Shown in pieces: positions 25,185-33,310 of a stretch of 64,000 nucleotides of DNA. The DNA lies in contig NZ_JAUYWA010000007.1 in NCBI RefSeq assembly GCF_030689025.1, positions 1 to 64,000 of the forward strand, given 5' to 3'. The position numbers and the translations under genes are program-made. The stretch is from Oceanobacter sp. 1_MG-2023 (GTDB lineage: Bacteria > Pseudomonadota > Gammaproteobacteria > Pseudomonadales > Oceanobacteraceae). Under the pieces are notes generated by a model that was not told where the DNA came from, ran no database searches, and worked only from the letters and a program-made list of their open reading frames with translations. Every line of letters begins with the position of its first letter. The first letter of the stretch is position 1.

Positions 25185-26279
25185 ATGTTGACCAAACCAT
25201 TATTGGTAGCCATGGCTGTTGCGAGCGCAACAATGGCACACGCCGACAAGGAAATGTACGTTACGGGTGGTATCGGATACGTTGAAAACGAAATTTATGA
25301 CGAGCTGACTACCAGAACCGGTCATAACGTCAATGATTCCTGGACCAACGAAGTATCCCTGGGTTACATGGTTCTGCCTGCGCTGGCAGCAGAAGCATCC
25401 CTGACTTTCCCGTCGTTCTTGCAAGGTGATATGAAACCAGATGTATCACAGTATCAACTGAAAGGGTTGTACTTCTTTGGTGAGCGTCCCCTGAAACCTT
25501 ACCTAACAGCAGGTTATGGTATCGAAATCCTTGATGTACCCCAGGATGGTGCACTCGACCGTAAAACCCATGTATTCAGCTGGGGTGGTGGTGTGCAGTA
25601 TGACCTGAATGACGAGCTGTTTGGCCGTGCCGAGCTGCATATTGATGAAATGACCGATGAAGGCAATGAGCACGGTGTGTTCATGATGGAAATTGGTTAT
25701 CGCTTTGGTAGTGGCATGACTCGCACCAAAGAAACCATCGTTGAAGAATTCAAGCCAGTTGAGCCCGTTGTCGTAGAGCCGGTTATCGAAGAGCCAGTCA
25801 TTGAAGAACCTGTGGTTGAAGAAGTAAAACCAGTGGTGATTCCTGAGCCAGCAGATAGCGATAACGATGGGGTTATCGATGACAATGACGAGTGTATGGA
25901 CACGCTTGCCGGCGCCAACGTGAATGCCAAGGGTTGTGCTGTATTTGAAGGCAATCTGCACGGTGTTAACTTTGAAAGTGGCAGCACTCGTTTGACTGCC
26001 AACGCCCGTACCATTCTGGATAACGCAGCCGCTGAACTGCGCAACTACCCGGATGCCATGGTAGAAATCGCGGCATACACAGATAGCCAGGGTGCTGAAG
26101 CATTCAACCTGCGTCTGAGCCAACAACGTGCAGACTCCGTTCGTAACTACCTGATCGGTAAAGGTCTGAGCGCGGATCAGTTGACTGCCCGTGGTTACGG
26201 TGAAGCCAGCCCGATTGCCAGCAATGTGACTGCTGCTGGTCGTGCAGAAAACCGTCGTGTTGAACTGAGCGTCAAGTAA
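25185..26279 (+). CDS. OprF/OmpA-family outer membrane porin
   Basis: 364 residues: a signal peptide ending AHA at residue 20, an N-terminal eight-stranded beta-barrel (about 21-180), a Val/Glu/Pro-rich hinge with repeated EEPV units (about 190-220), a thrombospondin type 3-like Ca-binding stretch (DSDNDGVIDDNDEC, about 225-240) with two Cys, and an OmpA peptidoglycan-binding domain (about 255-364) containing TDSQGAEAFNLRLSQQRA and the NRRVEL end. It anchors the outer membrane to the cell wall and probably forms small pores. The ATG at 25185 has GGAGAG upstream; a TTG seven codons earlier is not needed. Confidence 0.93.
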   Translation: MLTKPLLVAMAVASATMAHADKEMYVTGGIGYVENEIYDELTTRTGHNVNDSWTNEVSLGYMVLPALAAEASLTFPSFLQGDMKPDVSQYQLKGLYFFGERPLKPYLTAGYGIEILDVPQDGALDRKTHVFSWGGGVQYDLNDELFGRAELHIDEMTDEGNEHGVFMMEIGYRFGSGMTRTKETIVEEFKPVEPVVVEPVIEEPVIEEPVVEEVKPVVIPEPADSDNDGVIDDNDECMDTLAGANVNAKGCAVFEGNLHGVNFESGSTRLTANARTILDNAAAELRNYPDAMVEIAAYTDSQGAEAFNLRLSQQRADSVRNYLIGKGLSADQLTARGYGEASPIASNVTAAGRAENRRVELSVK

Positions 26280-26285
26280 GTCTGA

Positions 26286-26326
26286 AAGCACCAGTGGCAC
26301 TTTGCCGCTGGTGCTTGTCTGTTTTT
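26286..26326 (+). terminator. Rho-independent terminator after the OmpA gene
   Basis: AAGCACCAG (26286-26294) pairs with CTGGTGCTT (26308-26316), extended inward by GGCA/TGCC with one wobble. A T-run at 26322-26326 follows. Confidence 0.8.
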
Positions 26327-26641
26327 CTCCTGCCTGTATCCGGCCTGTTCTGGCTGCTGTTTTCCTTCTGACTGTTTTCTTGACAACGATATTGTTGCTG
26401 TTGCTGGATTCTGTTTCGCCAGATCTTCCTGTTTGTTTTGCTTTTGCTTTTATGGATCACGACAGTTGTTCGTTATTGACCGGACGTTTTCTGTGCGTTT
26501 GTGGTGGCAGGGGGTGTGCTCCGTTATGTAGCTGTGAACATTGTGAGCCAGCATTGGTGGAAATATTGACCCCCCGGAATCGTATACGCATTCTTTGCGG
26601 CGCCCGAATCCGGAAAAAACAATAACAAGACGGGGGTGACC
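26327..26641. other. Intergenic region after the OmpA gene
   Basis: About 315 bases. Reading frames cross it on both strands, but none has a credible ribosome binding site or protein-like composition, so I see no gene. It should hold the promoter for the following hypothetical gene. Confidence 0.4.
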
Positions 26642-27178
26642 ATGTCTGATAGAGCCTTTCAGTGGGCTGGGGCAGAGTTTTGGCTGCTGGAACAAGTTCA
26701 GTTTTGTCTGCAACATCAACTGAATGCTTCACTGCAAACTTCCCACCATGGCGAAATTATTGTCGCGGGTGGTGCGCAGCGTTTTATTGAACATGATATT
26801 CCTGAGTGCGTGACCCGTCATTTCAGCCCATCCAGTAGTTTCAAGCACCGCAGCTTGTCTGCCGATGACCCGATGGCACTGCAAGCGCTGATTGGACGGC
26901 CGGTCAGGGAACTGCTCTGGCGTTGTGGCTGGCAAGCCTGGCATGGTGAGCCACTGCCTGGAGCTTGTCCTGATTGCTGTGGACGCATGGTGCTGATGCC
27001 TGATGACAGCCTGTTTGATGCGGTGGTTGAGACAGAAGGTCCTGTTATTCGGCAGCTGGCCTGGTTGTTATCGCGTCAGGCGATGACTGCTCGACAACTG
27101 GCCAACCGGTCTGGCGCGCCCACAGCTCTGGCAGAGCGTTTTTTTGCAGCTGCAGAGTGTGCCGGGCTGTTGGAATAA
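26642..27178 (+). CDS. Conserved-looking hypothetical protein with a Cys cluster
   Basis: 178 residues from the ATG at 26642, preceded by a GGGGGTG site. No signal peptide or membrane segment is seen. A CPDCCGRM motif (about residues 109-116) with further Cys at nearby positions suggests a metal site. The C-terminal 50 residues (LSRQAMTARQLANRSGAPTAL onward) look like a helix-turn-helix. I do not recognise the family. A DNA-binding or redox-sensing role would be inference only. Confidence 0.6.
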   Translation: MSDRAFQWAGAEFWLLEQVQFCLQHQLNASLQTSHHGEIIVAGGAQRFIEHDIPECVTRHFSPSSSFKHRSLSADDPMALQALIGRPVRELLWRCGWQAWHGEPLPGACPDCCGRMVLMPDDSLFDAVVETEGPVIRQLAWLLSRQAMTARQLANRSGAPTALAERFFAAAECAGLLE

Positions 27179-27512
27179 ATAAACCTGGCTGTTCGCTTGC
27201 TGTTCGGTATTGTTCCCGGCGCCGTAGTGAATGGCCATCCTCGCCATATTTCCCTGTTCTGTTTGTGACTTTGCTGTCAAGGTTGTAAATAACGACTGGC
27301 AGTGGTGTGTTTCCTGATGAATTTCCTCTGATAACAGCACGGTGTGAGTGCCGTTATTCATGGCGCTTGATTATCGCCGACAGGGTAGCTCCGTGTTCTG
27401 ACGACTATTACCGGCAATACCTGTGGGTGGATGTTGGGGTATTTGTTAGCATCGGCTGCGGGGTATTCGCTGGATCGACAGTAACAGATAACGGGAGTGG
27501 CAGGTGCAAGTG
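27179..27512. other. Intergenic region, no gene seen
   Basis: About 330 bases without a credible gene. The end carries GGGAGTGGCAGGTG, which supplies the ribosome binding site of the lipoprotein gene that follows. Confidence 0.4.
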
Positions 27513-27947
27513 ATGGTTAGGTATTCAGAGCGTATAACAGCGATTCTGACTCTGTTGGTTATCCTGGCAGGAAGTAGCGCTTTGGCGGGTTGCATGACCA
27601 CGACGGTCAGCAGTCGATCCGGTTTTGAAGTGCCGACGGCCGGGCCTGAAACCCGTGGCATCGTACGTATGCTGTTTGCTGGTGATATTCAGCCGGCCAT
27701 TCGCATTTTGCCTCACTACCCCGACAAGGAATTCAGACGTGGCAAAGAGGGGCGGGTTGTCATTGAGTTTACGATTCTGTCAAACGGCCAGGTTGGCCTG
27801 TTGCGGCTGATTGAATCCAGTGGCGAATCCTTCGCAGAAGCCGCCGGGCAATCCATGAGCAGCGTGCTGTTTCAGCCCCGATATGCGGGTCAGGTAATCA
27901 GAGTTGAAGTGCAGTTCATGATTCTCCGAACGGATACCTCAGACTAG
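27513..27947 (+). CDS. Lipoprotein with a TonB C-terminal domain
   Basis: About 144 residues. The N-terminus is a signal peptide ending in the lipobox LAGC, so the mature protein would be lipid-anchored. After a 40-residue linker comes a TonB C-terminal-like domain (GRVVIEFTILSNGQVGLLRLIESSG ... SSVLFQPRY, split here across the fold). Classical TonB has an uncleaved N-terminal helix and a Pro-rich spacer; both are missing. It could therefore work in the outer membrane or as an envelope-assembly protein rather than as an energy transducer. GTG at 27504 is an alternative start. The next gene begins 8 bases after its stop, so they form an operon. Confidence 0.78.
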   Translation: MVRYSERITAILTLLVILAGSSALAGCMTTTVSSRSGFEVPTAGPETRGIVRMLFAGDIQPAIRILPHYPDKEFRRGKEGRVVIEFTILSNGQVGLLRLIESSGESFAEAAGQSMSSVLFQPRYAGQVIRVEVQFMILRTDTSD

Positions 27948-27954
27948 GCTGCTT

Positions 27955-29406
27955 ATGAACAGACACGGCCGATGGCCATTGTTTTTAACGTTATGGATTG
28001 CGTCTCTGAAGCGGTCGTTTGCCGGGATGATTGGCGTGCTGCTGGTCGGTTGCTGTGGTTATGCTTCGTGCCAGGCGGACTCAATCCGGCCACTGGATGC
28101 CAGACAACAGCAGGCCGTCACCGATGAAATCCTGATGATGTTGTACCAAGGAAAGGATAAGCAGCTACAAGCCGCCAGCGATAGCCTGTTGGCGCAAGGT
28201 CCCCGGTTAACTCCACCGCTGCAGCGGCTGGCGCAATATGCCCGAGTCCGGTTTCTACTGGCGGAAGGCCAGCCGGATAGCCTGAGTGATGCCATGGATG
28301 TGTCATCAGGAATGGCGATTACCCATGGCGACCTGGCAGAAGGCCAGTTTGGCTTGGGCCTGCTGGCCCGACTGGATGTGATCCTGGCTGCGAGACAGCT
28401 GGGCGTCAAACCGGAATTACAGGTGTTTCTGCTGCAGACTTTGCAGCAGGCACTGGCGGATGCTGGCGGAGTGATGGAGCGTGAGACATCCAATCTGATG
28501 GCTTCTGTGCAAGTCATGGTGTGGATGGCGCAGTGGCAAGCCGGTGAGACGGTCGAAATGGTGAGGTTGTCGCAGCGGATTCCCCTGGATTCTCCCTGGT
28601 ATGTGACGGCTCTGGTGTTAAGGGCGGTGCAGCCTTTGCTGCCGCTTGCCAGTGGCAGCAGGGATTGGTTGCAAGCGCTCTCTGCCACCACGACTGGATG
28701 GGTCGCAGATCCGGCCAGACTGGATCTGTTCCATCTGGATCAGGTGATGTTGCAGTTGCAGGTGCTGAATACCATGGGGGGAGCGTCGATGCGGTCGGTG
28801 TTGTTGCAGGCGTTATCCTTGCGATTACAGCAGCATATTGACGCTGTGCGGCAATGGCAGCACCCCGAGCGTCTGGAGCAGTTGTTACAGCACTGGTTGG
28901 GACAAGGAATGATGCCGGACAGCGCCGAAGCGGATGAACGTTTTCGTGCGTTTGTGGGGTGTCCGGCAGCCGGATTGATTGCTGCTGGGCGTCATGGCAG
29001 TGGGCACTGCCAGAGTCTGCCGCTCCGTTATTTGAACCAGGCTGTACGGTCCCAGACGTTGCGGGCAGCCTGGGTCGATCGTCAGGAGTCGCAGGGGTTA
29101 CGAACACGCCTGGCAGCCCTGGCAGAGGTAACACAGCGGCTGGTGCCTGACGCTCGGGTATTGGTGGCCGGAGCGGCAGATGACAGCCGCACTGAGACGG
29201 TCAGTGAAGACAATGGCGAAGGGCTGGAGGATGAGACCCTGTTGCGTGGCAGGCAGGCGGCCTATCAGTCACAGGCAGATTACTACTATCAATTGTCACA
29301 GCGACACGTGTATCTGAGTTTGTTGGTGTACCTGGCAGAGGAGCATCAACGTTTGGCCAGTTATCTTCAGGTTGTGCAACAACAGCAGGCGGAGCTGGTA
29401 CAGTAA
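27955..29406 (+). CDS. Exported helical protein of unknown function, 483 residues
   Basis: A long hydrophobic N-terminal region (about residues 8-42, rich in Leu/Val/Gly) looks like a signal peptide, followed by a Leu/Gln/Ala-rich, almost wholly helical protein. Short helix pairs in the first half suggest TPR-like or solenoid packing. A pair of Cys (VGCPAAGL and GHCQSL) lies near residue 340-360, and a C-terminal coiled coil is likely (YLAEEHQRLASYLQVVQQQQ). I do not recognise the family. The 7-base spacing from the TonB-domain lipoprotein implies a joint envelope function. Confidence 0.72.
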   Translation: MNRHGRWPLFLTLWIASLKRSFAGMIGVLLVGCCGYASCQADSIRPLDARQQQAVTDEILMMLYQGKDKQLQAASDSLLAQGPRLTPPLQRLAQYARVRFLLAEGQPDSLSDAMDVSSGMAITHGDLAEGQFGLGLLARLDVILAARQLGVKPELQVFLLQTLQQALADAGGVMERETSNLMASVQVMVWMAQWQAGETVEMVRLSQRIPLDSPWYVTALVLRAVQPLLPLASGSRDWLQALSATTTGWVADPARLDLFHLDQVMLQLQVLNTMGGASMRSVLLQALSLRLQQHIDAVRQWQHPERLEQLLQHWLGQGMMPDSAEADERFRAFVGCPAAGLIAAGRHGSGHCQSLPLRYLNQAVRSQTLRAAWVDRQESQGLRTRLAALAEVTQRLVPDARVLVAGAADDSRTETVSEDNGEGLEDETLLRGRQAAYQSQADYYYQLSQRHVYLSLLVYLAEEHQRLASYLQVVQQQQAELVQ

Positions 29407-29494
29407 AAATCGGAATTATACTGTTATCTTTCTGGCGTTGGTTTTGAAGTTCTTGTTTTGCTTGTTCTGCGATTATTTGTTTGTTGCCCGGGAT

Positions 29495-29518
29495 TGGGGC
29501 TATGGGGCTATGGGGCTA
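29495..29518 (+). repeat. Three tandem copies of TGGGGCTA
   Basis: Three perfect 8-bp copies lie end to end in the spacer after the exported helical protein gene, just before the long hairpins. This is a likely slippage site; no function is evident. Confidence 0.75.
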
Positions 29519-29521
29519 AGT

Positions 29522-29588
29522 GCTCTGCAAAGGCATACCGGACCTGTGTGGTATGCCGATGCAGAGCGACCGCCTGTTACTGGCGGTC
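29522..29588. terminator. Tandem long hairpins between convergent genes
   Basis: First hairpin: GCTCTGC (29522-29528) and GGCATACC (29532-29539) pair with GGTATGCC (29550-29557) and GCAGAGC (29561-29567), with a symmetric 3-base internal bulge and a 10-base loop. The second starts at the next base: GACCGCC (29568-29574) pairs with GGCGGTC (29582-29588). No long T-run follows. The position between convergent stops suggests a bidirectional terminator or mRNA 3'-end stabiliser. Confidence 0.6.
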
Positions 29589-29606
29589 GGTCAAATCAAT
29601 AACCCA

Positions 29607-30092
29607 CTATTTGCCAGCTGGCTGGGTGATGGTGATTTCTGGCAGATCCGGCATGTCGATGGTCATTTTTTCGCTTGGAGCCAGGATAAAAGCTTCTCCG
29701 GTTACGACCGCTTTATCATTCTGGTTGGTGATGGTGGTGTCGATAACAACCTGGTTACGATCCCGCTTTTCTTTTACCGTCAGTGTCACGGTGACGGTAT
29801 CTCCAATCATGATCGGGCGTTTGAACTGGGCATTCTGGCCCAGATAAATTGTGCCTGGCCCTGGCAGTTCCATTCCCAAAGCAGCTGAAATCAGAGCGCC
29901 GGAGTACATGCCGTGGGCGATTTGGCCTTTGAACTGGGTGGTCGCGGCAAAAACCGGATCAAGGTGGAGAGGGTTGTGGTCACCAGAGACGATGGCAAAC
30001 AGCTGCAGATCGCGCTCATCAATGGTGTGGGTGCGCTTGCAGCTGTCGCCGATGTTCAGTTCTTCGTAGGTGCGATTGGTGATGGTTTCCAT
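29607..30092 (-). CDS. MaoC-family (R)-specific enoyl-CoA hydratase
   Basis: 161 residues with a single hot-dog fold and the MaoC/PhaJ active-site motif: Asp 38 and His 43 in SGDHNPLHLD, followed by FKGQIAHGMYSG. Enzymes of this type hydrate trans-2-enoyl-CoA to (R)-3-hydroxyacyl-CoA, feeding polyhydroxyalkanoate synthesis or running in beta-oxidation side paths. No PHA synthase gene is in the window. The start at 30092 has GGA eight bases upstream; an alternative ATG lies three codons earlier. Confidence 0.85.
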   Translation of the reverse strand: METITNRTYEELNIGDSCKRTHTIDERDLQLFAIVSGDHNPLHLDPVFAATTQFKGQIAHGMYSGALISAALGMELPGPGTIYLGQNAQFKRPIMIGDTVTVTLTVKEKRDRNQVVIDTTITNQNDKAVVTGEAFILAPSEKMTIDMPDLPEITITQPAGK

Positions 30093-30258
30093 GATATACA
30101 TCCGATGTCAGAGGTGAAAAATGACCAGTTCTGGTCGTTGGAATATAAGTGGACGGCAAGAGTGTAACGTGAAATCCAGCGCTCAATGCACCATTCACAG
30201 GTCATTTGCCATGCTATTGATCAGGATCACTTACTGCTGTTGATCCCGGTAGAGTGGA

Positions 30259-31203
30259 TCAACCCAAGTGGTTTTGTAGCCATGCCAGCAGGTCAGACTG
30301 CACTTGCCCGGCATTGGTTTCATTCAGCATTTCATGGCGTCCGCCAGGGTATAACAGCGTGCTGATCTGATCATGGCCGCTGCGATGTAAGGCATGGTCG
30401 AGCGCTCGGATACCTCGGCCATATTGACCGACCGGGTCCTGATCGCCAGATAACAATAAGACAGGCAGCTGCGGTGGGATCGATGCCAGTGCGTTCTCCC
30501 GGGTGATGTTTGTCAGAGCGGTGAACAGGTTTTGCCAGAAGCCGGCGCTGCAATCAAAGCCGCACAAGGGATCGGTACGGTATTGCTGGCGCTGGTTGGC
30601 GTCGCGTGTCAGCCAGTCCCAGCGGCCAGAAGCCTGTTTGATCTGCTGGTTGTATCCGGCAAAGGCCAGTGCCCCGAGTAACGCTGAGGGTTTTTCCGCG
30701 GTATGCCAGTGTGCAATGACAGAGGCAACGATGTAACCCAGTTGGCAGCGCCAGCGTGCAGGGTAACCACTGCCCGATAATACCAAGCCTGCCAGACCTT
30801 CCACAGGGTGCATCGCTGTTGTTAATACCACAAACGATCCCATGGAGTGACCCAGCAAAATAACCGGGGTCGATTCCGGCAGTGTGGCCAGAGCTATCTG
30901 GCGAGCCTGGTTGGCATCGTTGATCAGTTGTTGCCAGCCGGTGCTGGTGTGGTGATGGCCGACGGGCAGGTGGCCGAGCGGCTGACGTTCTCCATGACCT
31001 TGATGATTATGTGCCAGCACAGCGTAACCGGATGCAGCCAGTTTGCGGATCAAGGGTTGATAACGGCGCCAGTGTTCTGCCATGCCGTGATATATCTGGA
31101 TCAGGGCCGTTGGCTCAGTGCCCGGCATAAACAGCTGGGCAGCAAATGTCTGACCGCTATCACTGGCTATACTGAAAGTATGCGCAGGGCTGACATCGTT
31201 CAT
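30259..31203 (-). CDS. Alpha/beta hydrolase, lysophospholipase/monoacylglycerol lipase-like
   Basis: 314 residues of the Hydrolase_4 (PldB/MGLL) type. The oxyanion-region IYHGMAEHWRRY, the nucleophile elbow GHSMGS with Ser 120, the acid in LLLSGDQDPVG and the His in YPGGRHEM make a complete catalytic triad. The substrate is inferred to be a lysophospholipid or monoacylglycerol. No signal peptide is seen. The start at 31203 has AAGGAA upstream; a longer frame reaches 31257 without such a site. It is divergent from fadD, fitting a lipid-use context. Confidence 0.85.
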   Translation of the reverse strand: MNDVSPAHTFSIASDSGQTFAAQLFMPGTEPTALIQIYHGMAEHWRRYQPLIRKLAASGYAVLAHNHQGHGERQPLGHLPVGHHHTSTGWQQLINDANQARQIALATLPESTPVILLGHSMGSFVVLTTAMHPVEGLAGLVLSGSGYPARWRCQLGYIVASVIAHWHTAEKPSALLGALAFAGYNQQIKQASGRWDWLTRDANQRQQYRTDPLCGFDCSAGFWQNLFTALTNITRENALASIPPQLPVLLLSGDQDPVGQYGRGIRALDHALHRSGHDQISTLLYPGGRHEMLNETNAGQVQSDLLAWLQNHLG

Positions 31204-31514
31204 GAAATATTCCTTTCCGTCGATAGTTGTCCCGGTTCGTGATTGTGTGGCAATCAAAAGCGGGGCGAAATGGTCGTGCAGGCGGCTGCAGGTTGTCTAT
31301 ATTGTACTATCCACGGGCCAGAACGGTATCGAATCGGTAATTTGGCATTGATTTGGGAAACAGTTTTTTGCCTGAAATTCAAAAGATGGTTACAATTCCA
31401 GATTCTGACTCACTAATTGTTTATGACGCGCTCCGCATTCTGAGCGTTATCGCGAAATAAACGAGCAGACAACGACGTATAAGAATAACCAATGTTGGGG
31501 TGTAAGGGGGCGGT
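31204..31514. promoter_or_regulatory. Divergent promoter region of the hydrolase and fadD
   Basis: About 310 bases without a gene. An AT-rich core (31285-31410) probably carries both promoters. TAAGGGGGCGG just before 31515 supplies the fadD ribosome binding site. Confidence 0.4.
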
Positions 31515-33212
31515 ATGAACGAGCAGTTCTTCCAGGAACGCTATCCGGAAAATTATCCAGGCACGATTGATGCCGATAAATACAATTCAGTCATCGAGCT
31601 GTTTGATCGCTTTGTGAAAAAATTTGCTGATCGTCCTGCTTTTATGTGCCTGGGACATACGCTGAGCTACCAGGACTTGGATGTATTGAGTGCACAATTT
31701 GCCAGCTATCTGCAGCATGAGCTGGGTTTGCAGCCTGGTGAACGTATTGCCATTCAATTGCCAAATATTTTGCAGTACCCCATTGTGGTTTTTGGTGCCA
31801 TGCGGGCAGGGCTGGTGGTTGTGAACACCAATCCACTCTACACCGAGCGGGAAATGGAGCACCAGTTCAACGACTCTGGAGCCAAGGCGCTGGTGGTGCT
31901 GGCTAATATGGCCGACAAGGCCGAAAAGATACTCAGTGATACGGGGATCCAGCACGTTATTGTCACGGAAGTGGCCGATTTGCATCCAGGGTTAAAACGG
32001 ATGCTGATCAATGGCATGGTGAAGTACGTCAAGAAACAGGTGCCGGACTATCATTTGCCCGGTGCGGTGACATTACGGGCGGCCCTGGCGAAAGGTGCAA
32101 AGCGCCCTTGTCAGCCGTATCCGTCTGCTGGCAATGATGTGGCGGTGCTGCAATACACCGGCGGTACCACCGGGGTGGCCAAAGGCGCGATGCTGACGCA
32201 CCGAAACCTGATCGCCAATATGTTGCAGTGTCATGGCTTGTTTGTGATGGCATTGGATGAAGGGGTGGAGAGGGTGGTAGCACCGCTACCGCTGTACCAT
32301 ATTTACGCCTTTACGGTGCATTGTATGGTGCTGCTTGAAACCGGGAACTGTTCTTTGCTGATTCCTAACCCCAGAGATATTCCAGGGTTTGTCAAAACCC
32401 TGCAGCAGCACCGGTTTTCAGCGTTTGTGGGCTTGAATACCCTGTTTGTGGCCATGTGTAATCAGGAAAAATTCCGGCAACTGGATTTTTCTGGCCTTAA
32501 ATTGACGATCTCCGGTGGCATGGCGTTGACCACAACCGCTGCCGAACAATGGAAAAAAGTCACCGGCAACGATATTGCCGAGGGTTACGGCATGACAGAA
32601 ACGTCACCGGTAGTGTCGTTTAATCCGCCAGGACATATCCAGCTGGGCAGTATTGGTATGCCGGTGTCGAGTACCCTCTGCATCACCGTGGATGATGATG
32701 GCCATGAGTTGCCGTTGGGAGAGCGGGGCGAGTTGTGCGTTAAAGGGCCACAGGTCATGAAAGGCTACTGGAAACGGGAAGCGGCGACCGATGAGGCATT
32801 TTTGCCAGGGGCTGATGGTTTGCCTGCCCGTGAATGGCTGCGCACTGGGGATATTGCCGTGATCCAGGATGATGGCTATATGCGTATTGTGGATCGCAAG
32901 AAAGACATGATTATTGTCTCCGGCTTTAATGTGTATCCGAACGAGGTTGAAGATGTTATTGCCGATCACCCCGAGGTGATGGAAGTGGCTGCTATTGGTG
33001 TGCCGGATCTGAAAAGCTCAGAAGCCGTCAAGGTCTTTGTTGTGGTGAAGTCTGAACTCAGTGAGGCGGATTTGCGCCACTGGTGCAAAGAGCGTCTGAC
33101 CAATTACAAGGTACCTAAATATGTGGAATTCCGTACTGAATTACCAAAAACCAATGTTGGTAAAATACTCCGGCGTGAGCTGAGAGCAGAAGAGCTTGCC
33201 CAGTCCCGCTGA
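31515..33212 (+). CDS. fadD: Long-chain fatty acid-CoA ligase
   Basis: 565 residues. It activates fatty acids to acyl-CoA through an acyl-adenylate, the entry step to beta-oxidation. The P-loop motif YTGGTTGVAKGAM begins near residue 214. The AMP motif is EGYGMTETSP, and the fatty acid signature region runs through WLRTGDIAVIQDDGY and DRKKDMIIVSGFNVYPNEVED, with the catalytic Lys in KTNVGKILRREL. Length matches E. coli FadD (561). It stands alone with its own terminator; the neighbouring hydrolase could supply the fatty acids. Confidence 0.93.
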   Translation: MNEQFFQERYPENYPGTIDADKYNSVIELFDRFVKKFADRPAFMCLGHTLSYQDLDVLSAQFASYLQHELGLQPGERIAIQLPNILQYPIVVFGAMRAGLVVVNTNPLYTEREMEHQFNDSGAKALVVLANMADKAEKILSDTGIQHVIVTEVADLHPGLKRMLINGMVKYVKKQVPDYHLPGAVTLRAALAKGAKRPCQPYPSAGNDVAVLQYTGGTTGVAKGAMLTHRNLIANMLQCHGLFVMALDEGVERVVAPLPLYHIYAFTVHCMVLLETGNCSLLIPNPRDIPGFVKTLQQHRFSAFVGLNTLFVAMCNQEKFRQLDFSGLKLTISGGMALTTTAAEQWKKVTGNDIAEGYGMTETSPVVSFNPPGHIQLGSIGMPVSSTLCITVDDDGHELPLGERGELCVKGPQVMKGYWKREAATDEAFLPGADGLPAREWLRTGDIAVIQDDGYMRIVDRKKDMIIVSGFNVYPNEVEDVIADHPEVMEVAAIGVPDLKSSEAVKVFVVVKSELSEADLRHWCKERLTNYKVPKYVEFRTELPKTNVGKILRRELRAEELAQSR

Positions 33213-33230
33213 ATAAGGTACTCGGCAACT

Positions 33231-33269
33231 AAAAAAGCGGATAAGGGAGAAACCCTTATCCGCTTTTTT
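33231..33269. terminator. Bidirectional Rho-independent terminator
   Basis: A run of six A, then GCGGATAAGGG pairing perfectly with CCCTTATCCGC over a 5-base loop, then a run of T. It lies between the convergent fadD and PilJ-N genes and has a T-run on both strands. Confidence 0.92.
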
Positions 33270-33310
33270 ATGCGGGTCTGAGCCGCGATGGAGGCTTCAG
33301 AACGGCTGGC

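Noticed and set aside
26302-26625. 107-codon ORF after the OmpA gene
   Set aside because: It starts inside the terminator hairpin, has no ribosome binding site, and its composition is not protein-like.
31357-31367. PsrA/FadR-like box before fadD (GAAACAGTTTT)
   Set aside because: The half-sites are one base apart, against the usual 2-4, and the second half deviates; too weak to call.
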